DNA of 64,000 bases from UBA2991 sp965221735 (lineage in GTDB: Bacteria > Chloroflexota > Dehalococcoidia > Tepidiformales > Tepidiformaceae): positions 186,001 to 250,000 of the forward strand of contig OZ244910.1 of NCBI GenBank assembly GCA_965221735.1, written 5' to 3'. The number at the start of each line of letters is the position of its first letter. The stretch's first letter is position 1. The position numbers were made by a program, and so were the translations under genes. A model generated the notes under the pieces. The model made no database searches, was not told the origin of the DNA, and saw nothing but the letters and a program-made list of their open reading frames with translations. This document shows, piece after piece, positions 52,164 through 58,791 of the stretch.

Positions 52164-52811
52164 TTATTCCCCAGTGAAGTCCGGCGGGCGCTTTTCCATG
52201 AACGCCCGCACGCCTTCAGCCCGATCTTTGGTCGCTTGCAGGAGCAAGGTCAAATCGGTTTCGAATCTCAGGGCCTGTTCGAGGGGCTGATCCAGCCCCC
52301 GCCAGACCGCTTCCTTGGCCAGCCGCGTCGCGATCGGACCCCGCGCCGCCACCGCCTCCGCCGCCCCACGCGCCACCTCCCCCGCGCTCCCCGCCGGCCC
52401 CACCCGCGACACCAGCCCGGCCTCCAGCGCCTCCCCCGCCGTGAGCCTCGCGGGGACGGCATCTCCCGCCTCCAGTCCCAGTAGCGTCCGCGTCCGTTCC
52501 CCCGTCAGGCAGTCCATCGACGCCCCGTCCAACTCGACCGCCGCCTCCGCGCCGCACACGCGGATGTCGCACCCGAGGGCGAACGCCGCCTCCGCCCCGG
52601 CCAGCCGCCCCTCGAACGCGAACACGACCGGCAGGGGGTAGTCCCGCCAGAGCCACCGCACCCGCTCCCCCGGCCACGCTCCCAGGTCTGCCTCCGGCGC
52701 TCCCTCGACCACCACCACCCGCGCGTCCCCTTCCGCGTACCCGGCCAGCGCCCCTGCCACCGCATCCGCGGAGACGCCCGCCGTTAGCGCCAGCGCGCCA
52801 ATCCTGCTCAT
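52164..52811 (-). CDS. Divergent enoyl-CoA hydratase/isomerase-like protein
   Basis: A 215-residue crotonase-fold protein, very Ala/Gly rich and shortened at the N terminus. The oxyanion region is VVFAFEGRLAGAEAAFALGCDIRV; the last part, RLAKEAVWRGLDQPLEQALRFETDLTLLL...GVRAFMEKRPPDF, is a typical crotonase tail. The middle is less conserved, so activity is uncertain. The ATG follows TAGGCT by 7 nt. First gene of an operon with two small paralogous proteins. Confidence 0.8.
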   Translation of the reverse strand: MSRIGALALTAGVSADAVAGALAGYAEGDARVVVVEGAPEADLGAWPGERVRWLWRDYPLPVVFAFEGRLAGAEAAFALGCDIRVCGAEAAVELDGASMDCLTGERTRTLLGLEAGDAVPARLTAGEALEAGLVSRVGPAGSAGEVARGAAEAVAARGPIATRLAKEAVWRGLDQPLEQALRFETDLTLLLQATKDRAEGVRAFMEKRPPDFTGE

Positions 52812-52818
52812 GGATCAA

Positions 52819-52824
52819 AGCCTA
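52819..52824 (-). promoter_or_regulatory. -10 box, leaderless crotonase-like operon
   Basis: TAGGCT on the minus strand, 7 nt before the ATG at 52811. The short region to 52880 also serves the divergent acetyltransferase gene, which has CATAGT 6 nt before its ATG. Confidence 0.45.
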
Positions 52825-52880
52825 CGCGCTGCCCCTGCCCCCGTCTGGCCCGTTACGACTGCGCCGCCCATAGTCGATCG

Positions 52881-54110
52881 ATGGCCATCACCTACCGCGG
52901 GCTGATCGAGGACGACTGGGCCGAGTGGGTCGCCGGCAATGCCCGCGGCTTCCTCGATAGTCCCGAGGGCGCGCTCGCCTGGGCCGAGCCCATCCGCCCC
53001 CACTTCGACTTCGACCGCGGTATTGCCGCCTTCGACGGCGACGAGATGGTGGGCAAGACGCACTCCATCGCGTTCTCCATGAGCGTCCCCGGTGGCGACG
53101 TGCCCACCGCCGGCGTCACCGCCGTCACCGTGTCCTCGACGCACCGGCGGCGCGGCGTCCTCACCGAGCTCATGCGCCGCCAGTTCGACGACATCCGGGA
53201 TCGTGGCGAGCCGCTCGCCGCCCTCTGGGCCTCGGAGAGCGTCATCTACGGCCGCTTCGGCTACGGCATGGCGGCGCAGTCGGATCGCGTCAGCATCGAC
53301 CGCCGCCACACCGAGTTCCGCGCCGACGCCCCGGACGCCCCCGGCGAGGTCCGCTTCGTCGCTCCCGACGCCGCCCTCGAGCGCTGGCCGGCGATCCACG
53401 ACCGCCTGCGGGAATCGCGCCCCGGCATGATGACGCGGTTCCCCTACCTCTGGCGCGGCTTCGTCATCCCCAGCACCGAGAAGCCCGAGGACGGCTTCAC
53501 GAAGCGCCTGTACGTCGAGTACAGCGGGCTCGAAGGACCGGAGGGCTACGCCATCTACAGCGTCAAGTCCGACTGGCCCGAGGGCCTCCCCCGCGGAATC
53601 CTCCGGCTGCACGAGCTGGTCGCCCTGAACTCCGTCGCCGAGACTGCCCTCTGGCGCTACCTCTTCGGGGTCGACCTCATCGGCACCATCCAGGCCGACA
53701 ACCGCCCGCCCGACGATCCCCTCCTCTGGATGCTGGCCGACCCCCGCCACCTCCGCCGCATCTCCCGCGACACGCTCTGGGTGCGCATCCTCGACGTGCC
53801 GAAGGCCCTCGAAGGCCGCGCCTACCTCACCGACGGCCGCCTCGTCCTCGACGTGACCGATGCCTTCGGGCCCTGGGCCGCCGGCCGCTTCGAGCTCACG
53901 GTCGAGAGCGGCAAGGCCTCCTGCCGCCCGACGAACGCATCCCCCGACGTCACCCTCGGCGCCGACGCCCTCGGGGCCGTCTACCTGGGCGATGTCTCCC
54001 CGTCGGTGCTCGCCCGCGCCGGCCGCGTCGAAGGCGCGCCCGACGCCCTCCGCCTCGCCGATGCCATCTTCCGCTGGCATACCGCCCCCTGGTGCATCGA
54101 CGAGTTCTAG
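52881..54110 (+). CDS. Eis-type GNAT acetyltransferase
   Basis: A 409-residue protein with the three-part layout of Eis: an N-terminal GNAT domain (VTAVTVSSTHRRRGVLTELM is the acetyl-CoA pyrophosphate loop), a second GNAT-like domain in the middle (YAIYSVKSDWPEG, ELVALNSVAETALWRYLFG) and a C-terminal SCP2-like sterol-carrier domain (RLVLDVTDAFGPWAAGRFEL, DVTLGADALGAVYLG). The chain ends IDEF, giving the C-terminal carboxylate that Eis uses in catalysis. Eis enzymes acetylate amines of antibiotics and lysines. Confidence 0.9.
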   Translation: MAITYRGLIEDDWAEWVAGNARGFLDSPEGALAWAEPIRPHFDFDRGIAAFDGDEMVGKTHSIAFSMSVPGGDVPTAGVTAVTVSSTHRRRGVLTELMRRQFDDIRDRGEPLAALWASESVIYGRFGYGMAAQSDRVSIDRRHTEFRADAPDAPGEVRFVAPDAALERWPAIHDRLRESRPGMMTRFPYLWRGFVIPSTEKPEDGFTKRLYVEYSGLEGPEGYAIYSVKSDWPEGLPRGILRLHELVALNSVAETALWRYLFGVDLIGTIQADNRPPDDPLLWMLADPRHLRRISRDTLWVRILDVPKALEGRAYLTDGRLVLDVTDAFGPWAAGRFELTVESGKASCRPTNASPDVTLGADALGAVYLGDVSPSVLARAGRVEGAPDALRLADAIFRWHTAPWCIDEF

Positions 54111-54123
54111 CGCCCCGCTTCCT

Positions 54124-54426
54124 CTACCCCTGGCTGTCGGAGACCGTCGGAAGCTCCCGGACCGCCGCCCCTACCTGCTCGTCGGCCACCGCAAGGTCGA
54201 ACTGGGCCTGGAGGTTCATCCAGAACTGGGGCTCCATCCCGAACCAGTGACCCAGCCGGAGGGCGGTGTCCCCGCTGATTGACCGCTTGCCCGCGACGAT
54301 CTGGCTGACCCGGTTGGCGGGAACGCGGATCTGGCGTGCGAAGGCAGCCTGGCTCAGGCCCAACTCCTCCAACTCGCCTCCCAGCACCTCCCCCGGGTGA
54401 ACCGCTCGCCTGAACATCTTCTCCAC
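54124..54426 (-). CDS. higA: HigA-family antitoxin (orphan)
   Basis: A 100-residue Xre-type HigA antitoxin: HPGEVLGGELEELGLSQAAFARQIRVP (helix-turn-helix, given in part), RVSQIVAGKRSISGDTALRL and HWFGMEPQFWMNLQAQFDL. GTG at 54426 has AGGAGG six nt upstream; the ATG at 54417 is an alternative. The HigB toxin that normally precedes it is not present in the 100 bp before or anywhere near, so it is solitary. A promoter TTGACG (54475-54480) with TAGGTT (54453-54458) lies upstream, with a near-palindrome between, a likely autoregulatory site. Confidence 0.85.
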   Translation of the reverse strand: MEKMFRRAVHPGEVLGGELEELGLSQAAFARQIRVPANRVSQIVAGKRSISGDTALRLGHWFGMEPQFWMNLQAQFDLAVADEQVGAAVRELPTVSDSQG

Positions 54427-54528
54427 GGCCTGCCTCCTGGTGATAGTCAACCAACCTATACGCGATACGTCCAGCGTCAAAATCCTCCCGCTTGCCCCGC
54501 TGCCGCCCGCCCGCCATGATCGCGGGCG

Positions 54529-55026
54529 ATGGCTGACTTCTCCGCCGCCGCGCCCGTCGAACCCGACAAGAGCGAGGTCGTCCACGACCGCGACACGCGC
54601 CCCGGCGCACCCGCCGACCGCCAGGACTACGTCCGGCTGCTCCTCCACATCGCCGTCGCCGCGGCCTTCACTGCCGCGTTCGTCGCGATCGCCTTCCAGG
54701 CGCGCGCCAGCTGGACCGAGGTCCGCGACTGGGTCGTGCCCGTCACCATCCCCCTCTACGCGCTCGGCGGCATCTCCCTCGCCTATCTCGTCCTGCGACG
54801 CGCCTGGCTCGAAGCCTCCACCGGCGTGACCCTGCTCTTCTTCGCCGTCGCCCTGACCGGGTTCGACCTCTGGCGCGCCGCCCTCACCACCGGCCCCGAC
54901 GGCCTCCGCGACAGCTTCTCCATCACCATCGGCGTCCTGCTCGGTGTCAGCATCGCCGCACTCGCCGCCGGAATGGCCTGGGTCGAGGCGCGACGTCCCG
55001 CCCGACCACCTGCTCCCGAGTTGTAG
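54529..55026 (+). CDS. Hypothetical four-helix membrane protein
   Basis: A 165-residue protein with a charged N terminus (about 30 residues) and four predicted membrane segments: about residues 35-58, 72-90, 97-113 and 130-152. No family recognised. Two nucleotides before the DUF2277 gene, so the two are likely co-transcribed. Nothing in its sequence points to a transport or enzyme motif. Confidence 0.7.
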   Translation: MADFSAAAPVEPDKSEVVHDRDTRPGAPADRQDYVRLLLHIAVAAAFTAAFVAIAFQARASWTEVRDWVVPVTIPLYALGGISLAYLVLRRAWLEASTGVTLLFFAVALTGFDLWRAALTTGPDGLRDSFSITIGVLLGVSIAALAAGMAWVEARRPARPPAPEL

Positions 55027-55028
55027 CC

Positions 55029-55232
55029 ATGTGCCGCAGCATCAAGCGGCTGCGCAGCCCCGAGGGCGTCGCCCCGGACGACGAGATTCGCGAGGCCTCC
55101 CTCCAGTACGTGCGCAAGGTGAGCGGCTTCCGCGCCCCCTCGCGCCGCAACGAGGAAGCGTTCGAGGAAGCCGTCGAGCAGGTCGCCCAGGCGACCCGCC
55201 GCCTCCTCGATTCCGTTACCCGCCCGCGCTAG
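55029..55232 (+). CDS. DUF2277 family protein
   Basis: A 67-residue DUF2277 protein; the N terminus MCRSIKRLRSPEG and the following EIREASLQYVRKVSGFRAPS are the family hallmark. The Cys at position 2 is conserved in the family. No function is established. Directly follows the membrane protein. Confidence 0.92.
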   Translation: MCRSIKRLRSPEGVAPDDEIREASLQYVRKVSGFRAPSRRNEEAFEEAVEQVAQATRRLLDSVTRPR

Positions 55233-55294
55233 CATTCTGCTCCCTGTGACCCGCTATCCTTGACGGAGCGGGAAACGGACCGGAGGTGGCCCCG

Positions 55295-55471
55295 TTGCCG
55301 ACCGTCGCCGAAATCCAGCAAGCCATTCTCGTCCTCCCCGAGGCCGACTACGTGCAGTTGCGAAAGTGGATCAGCGACCTGGACTGGGAGCGCTGGGATA
55401 GCCGCCTCGAAGCCGATTCAGAGGCTGGAACCCTCGACTTCCTCGTCGAAGAGGCCCGCGAGCTCTCGTAA
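55295..55471 (+). CDS. Small antitoxin-like protein (orphan)
   Basis: A 58-residue protein (TTG start with GGAGGTG; GTG at 55286 is an alternative). The sequence TVAEIQQAILVLPEADYVQL, LDWERWDSRLEADSEAGTL and the acidic LDFLVEEARELS tail are typical of short antitoxins paired with RelE/ParE-like toxins in cyanobacteria and Chloroflexota. No toxin frame follows; the next gene is convergent lipB. It may be a solitary remnant. Confidence 0.6.
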   Translation: MPTVAEIQQAILVLPEADYVQLRKWISDLDWERWDSRLEADSEAGTLDFLVEEARELS

Positions 55472-55476
55472 AGCAC

Positions 55477-56154
55477 TCACCCGGTGGGTTGCCCAACCTC
55501 CACCCCTACCTCGCACTCGAGCACCCGCGCGAACTGCCGCACGAACGCCTCCCCCACCTCCGCCACCGCCACCGACCTCCCCGCCTCCGCCGACAGGCTC
55601 GTCATCTCCGTGTCTTCCAGCCCGCAGGGGTTCATCAGCGCGATGTGCTCCATGTTCGGGGACACGTTCAGCGCCGCCCCGTGCATCGAGACGAAGCGCC
55701 GCACGTGCAGCCCCACCGACCCCACCTTCCGCTCCCCCACCCAGACCCCGCGCGCGCACTCATGCCGCCGCCCCTCGATGCCCCACTCCCCCAGCACGCC
55801 GAACATCGTGTCCTCCAGCGCCGAGACGTAGTCGACGACCCGTACGCCCCACGCCTGCAAGTCGATGATGCCGTAGGCCACGAGCTGGCCCGGCCCGTGG
55901 TAGGTGATGTCGCCCCCCCGCTCCGTCTGCGCCACCTCGATCCCCGCCGCCCGCACCATCGCCTCCGTCGCCCGCAGGTTCGGCTCGGGACGGTTCCGCC
56001 CCAGCGTGAACACCGGCTGATGCTCGGTCAGGAGCAGCGTGTCGACGCCTTCCCCGCGGATGCGCTCGGCCTGCAGCTCCTGCTGCAGCCGGTGGACCTC
56101 CCCGTACTCGGTCAGTCCCAGGTCCCGGACCACGATCGTGCGCTCGGCGGCCAT
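55477..56154 (-). CDS. lipB: Octanoyl-[ACP]:protein N-octanoyltransferase LipB
   Basis: A 225-residue LipB, which moves octanoate from acyl carrier protein to lipoyl domains, the first step of lipoate synthesis. Visible: FTLGRNR, TERGGDITYHGPGQLVAYGI, the catalytic Lys in ERKVGSVGLHVRR, VSMHGAALNV and the catalytic Cys in NPCGLED. The ATG follows TACGCT by 6 nt. No lipA is adjacent. Confidence 0.97.
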   Translation of the reverse strand: MAAERTIVVRDLGLTEYGEVHRLQQELQAERIRGEGVDTLLLTEHQPVFTLGRNRPEPNLRATEAMVRAAGIEVAQTERGGDITYHGPGQLVAYGIIDLQAWGVRVVDYVSALEDTMFGVLGEWGIEGRRHECARGVWVGERKVGSVGLHVRRFVSMHGAALNVSPNMEHIALMNPCGLEDTEMTSLSAEAGRSVAVAEVGEAFVRQFARVLECEVGVEVGQPTG

Positions 56155-56160
56155 GCTCCT

Positions 56161-56166
56161 AGCGTA
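56161..56166 (-). promoter_or_regulatory. -10 box of lipB
   Basis: TACGCT on the minus strand, 6 nt before the ATG at 56154; AGGAGC overlaps as a possible ribosome site. Confidence 0.45.
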
Positions 56167-56189
56167 GCGAGGTCGCGAGCCGCCCGCGA

Positions 56190-57020
56190 TCAGCCGCCGC
56201 CCGCCACCTCCGCGCCGATCCCCTCGATCGCGTCCCAGTCCTCCTCACGCAGCGGCTGCAGCTCGCCCTTCCGGTACTGGTCGTACAGCCGGAAGAGCGC
56301 GTCCTTGTGGGGACGCACCCGCCCGATGGGGCACGCCTCCCAGTCCTCGACGGACTCGTCGCAGTAACCGGTGCGCAGCTCCCCGCACTTCGGCTGCAGG
56401 TAACCGCCCAGTTCCGGCACCGCCTTCGCCACCTCCGACCGCAGCAGCGCCGCCACCCGCCGGAACTCCCACTGCGCCCGCGTGCAAAGCCGCAGGTCGC
56501 AGATGTGCAGGAGGCTCTGGAAGTTCACCGTGATCTTGAAGTTCGTGCTGGTCGCGTTCGGCAGCAGGAAGCGCGCGTCCTCGGCCGGCACCCCCGCCTC
56601 CACCAGCTCCTCGTAGAGGGCGCCCGCCTTCCCGAACAGATCCTCCATCTGCTCCGACATCCCCGCCTTCTCGACGCTCTTCGGGATGCTGTAGGGGAAC
56701 TCGCCCTTCTTGTAGGTCACGTACCGCTGGCTCTGCTGCTCGAACGAGATGCCGACCCGATGTCGCACGAACTGGTGGCTGAACGCCCGCGACACCCCGG
56801 AGATGCCGAACTCGAACCAGACCTGCTCGAGCGGGCTTGCGTGTCCCGTCTTCAGCCGCTCCACGATGAAGTTGTGCATCTTCTCGCGCGGGATGCGCTC
56901 GTCCTCGATCCGTGCCGCCACCTGCTGGGGCGTGAGCTGGCTGTAGCACGTCCGGTACGCCATGTAGAGGGACCGCATCGGGTCCTCGCTGTGCGAAAGT
57001 AGGGTGACCTGGATAGGCAT
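56190..57020 (-). CDS. thyX: Flavin-dependent thymidylate synthase ThyX
   Basis: A 276-residue ThyX making dTMP from dUMP with FAD and methylene-tetrahydrofolate. The signature reads RHRVGISFEQQSQRY (residues 86-100), one residue longer between RHR and Ser than the classic RHRx7S. Upstream TGHASPLEQVWFEFGISGVSR and downstream LLHICDLRLCTRAQWEFRR are typical. ATG with GGAGAAA; an ORF extension to 57302 is non-coding. No thyA is in the window. Confidence 0.96.
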   Translation of the reverse strand: MPIQVTLLSHSEDPMRSLYMAYRTCYSQLTPQQVAARIEDERIPREKMHNFIVERLKTGHASPLEQVWFEFGISGVSRAFSHQFVRHRVGISFEQQSQRYVTYKKGEFPYSIPKSVEKAGMSEQMEDLFGKAGALYEELVEAGVPAEDARFLLPNATSTNFKITVNFQSLLHICDLRLCTRAQWEFRRVAALLRSEVAKAVPELGGYLQPKCGELRTGYCDESVEDWEACPIGRVRPHKDALFRLYDQYRKGELQPLREEDWDAIEGIGAEVAGGG

Positions 57021-57480
57021 GACAATTTCTCCGGCAGCACGAGGCAGGAAACCGCCGCTGGACTGTGGTGCAGGCATTCTCGCATAAGTGTTCAAGCGCC
57101 TGCGCCGTTGACGCGAAACCTTCGCGCCGAGCTCCTGTTTTATGGCACCGTCCTGCTCCAGCCACATCGTCCTAGGACACCCATGAGCCGCCAACGCTTC
57201 TGGGTTCGCCACGCCTTGCCTGCTTCCGCCCCCGGCTCCAGCGACTCTCTGACCCCCTTGGTGTGGGTGCAGGGAGTGAAATCCGGCCAGATCGCTCTTC
57301 ACGACGGCTGACGACGCTCTGTGCGCGTCAAACTCTCTTATCGTAAAGCTGCGCCCCTCCCGAGGCTCCCTGAGAGCCCATTGAGCGCTTTAGTGCCATG
57401 CAAACTGACACTGAAAAGCCACACAGAGGCTATTCGCCCTCCGGGTTCCATTTGCACACGCGCGTCTAGTTTGGGGTACA

Positions 57481-57630
57481 GTGGGCGTGCAAGGTCGTAG
57501 GAGGGACTACCCCCGGAGGCCATGCTAGGAGCAGCGGCAGGGTGAGGGGGCGGCCTTCAGAGCTCTCTGTCGGAGCAGCTGCACCTCTCACCCGCCTGCT
57601 GCAACCCACAGTATAGAACCCCACCCTCGA
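57481..57630. ncRNA. Candidate structured RNA in the 690-bp gap after thyX
   Basis: The stretch 57021-57710 has no supported gene. Within it, 57531-57602 folds into one long hairpin: 57531-57546 pairs with 57587-57602 (15 bp, two single-base bulges) and an inner arm 57550-57561 pairs with 57566-57582. GTGGG (57481-57485) can close with CCCAC (57605-57609). Promoter-like boxes occur on both strands: TACAGT at 57477 (+) and TATACT at 57610-57615 (-). It is not tRNA, tmRNA, RNase P or SRP RNA by any motif I know; 6S-like RNA is possible. Confidence 0.3.
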
Positions 57631-57710
57631 ATCCGCTGTCCGCGTTCGTCTGTTCCAGACCCTACGGGTACCCCTCCCCACAATCCCTGAATGGCGGACT
57701 GAGCGTCCCC

Positions 57711-58364
57711 CTACCCCTCCCCGAACGCCGCCCGCCCCTCGATCCCGATGCCGAGCAGGTACCGCCCCGCAGCGGTCGCCCGCCCCTCCGCCGTCGACAG
57801 CAGCTCGCGCACGTCCGACGGGGTGTCGAGGTCGAGCGCGAGCGTCGGTACGTCCGCGCGTCGGACCGCCAGCCCCGCCTCCCGCGCCGCGGCCTCGTGC
57901 AGGTCGCCGCTCCCGCGCCCGTACGCGAGCGCGAAGCGCCCCGGCGGTCGCAGCAGCATCGCGTTCGTGCCCCCGTCCCCGGGACGCACGAGCGTCGCCG
58001 AAGGCGCCGGTGGCGCCTGCGTGACCAGCTCCCGGAGGGCCTCCGCCGTCACCAGCGGCAGGTCGGCGTGCAGGATCAGCAGTTCCTCGGCGGCCAGGAG
58101 TCTGCTGGCCCGCTCGACCTGTGCGCTCAATCCCCGCAGGTCCGGGTCTTCCCCCAGCGCCCGTACCCCCGCCGGCATCTGTGCTGCGACCGTCTCGTCC
58201 GAGGTCAGCACCACCGCCTTCATCCCCGCTCCCTCCACCGCCGCCAGCACCGCTGCCAGCGACCGCCGCACCAGCTCCGCCCGCTCCTCCGGTTCGAGCA
58301 GCGCCGCCAGCCGCCCCTTCGCGCGGTCGAGGCGGTTCACCGGGATTAGGACGGTCGTCGCCAT
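57711..58364 (-). CDS. cofC: 2-phospho-L-lactate (or phosphoenolpyruvate) guanylyltransferase CofC
   Basis: A 217-residue nucleotidyltransferase of coenzyme F420 synthesis. Features: VLIPVNRLDRAKGRLA, a variant of the KxxxxAK(S/G)RL start, ILHADLPLVTAEAL, RPGDGGTNAMLLRPP and GRGSGDLHEAAA. In bacteria CofC/FbiD usually activates phosphoenolpyruvate. Its presence implies F420-dependent redox enzymes. ATG follows TACGAT by 7 nt. No cofD or cofE is next to it. Confidence 0.92.
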   Translation of the reverse strand: MATTVLIPVNRLDRAKGRLAALLEPEERAELVRRSLAAVLAAVEGAGMKAVVLTSDETVAAQMPAGVRALGEDPDLRGLSAQVERASRLLAAEELLILHADLPLVTAEALRELVTQAPPAPSATLVRPGDGGTNAMLLRPPGRFALAYGRGSGDLHEAAAREAGLAVRRADVPTLALDLDTPSDVRELLSTAEGRATAAGRYLLGIGIEGRAAFGEG

Positions 58365-58371
58365 CCCCGCG

Positions 58372-58377
58372 ATCGTA
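58372..58377 (-). promoter_or_regulatory. -10 box, leaderless cofC
   Basis: TACGAT on the minus strand, 7 nt before the ATG at 58364. Confidence 0.45.
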
Positions 58378-58391
58378 CCGTGCGCGGCGTG

Positions 58392-58775
58392 CTACCCCTC
58401 GCCCACCGCCAACCGCACCGCGAAGCCGTCCTCGTCGAGCGCGGTCTCCCCTTCCACCCGCAGCGCCGACTCCGTCACCGCCGCTAGCAGCTCCTCCGGA
58501 GTCGGGCTCTCCTCATCGCCGTCGCTGACCAGCCACCCCTCGGCGCCCTCGACGACGGACAGCATCCACGCGAGCTTGCTGATGCCTTCCGCCGTCAGCT
58601 CGTCCCGCTGTGGCCACCACGCGATCTGGAGCGCCGGTTCCGCCACCTGAAGCGAGCTCGCCACGGTTGGGCGTGGATCGAGCCTGCCCGCTTCGCCGAG
58701 CACGTCGTCCGGTGGGTCGATGAGCATCGCCCGTACGCCGCCCGCGCCAAGCCCCAGCGCCGCGAGAACGCTCAC
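58392..58775 (-). CDS. Hypothetical protein, possibly DUF3052-like
   Basis: A 127-residue soluble protein (GTG start). Order of elements: hydrophobic MLIDPPDDVL, LQIAWWPQRDELTAEGISKLAWML, GWLVSDGDEESPTPEELL and a closing strand-pair ESALRVEGETALDEDGFAVRLA. This recalls DUF3052, in which an acid-rich loop and a helix precede WVLTPK, but the match is weak. It lies between secA (16 nt upstream) and cofC in the same direction. Confidence 0.5.
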   Translation of the reverse strand: MSVLAALGLGAGGVRAMLIDPPDDVLGEAGRLDPRPTVASSLQVAEPALQIAWWPQRDELTAEGISKLAWMLSVVEGAEGWLVSDGDEESPTPEELLAAVTESALRVEGETALDEDGFAVRLAVGEG

Positions 58776-58791
58776 GGGCGCGCCCGGCCGG

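Noticed and set aside
57108..57311. 67-codon frame upstream of thyX
   Set aside because: No ribosome site, no conserved pattern, and composition unlike the neighbours.
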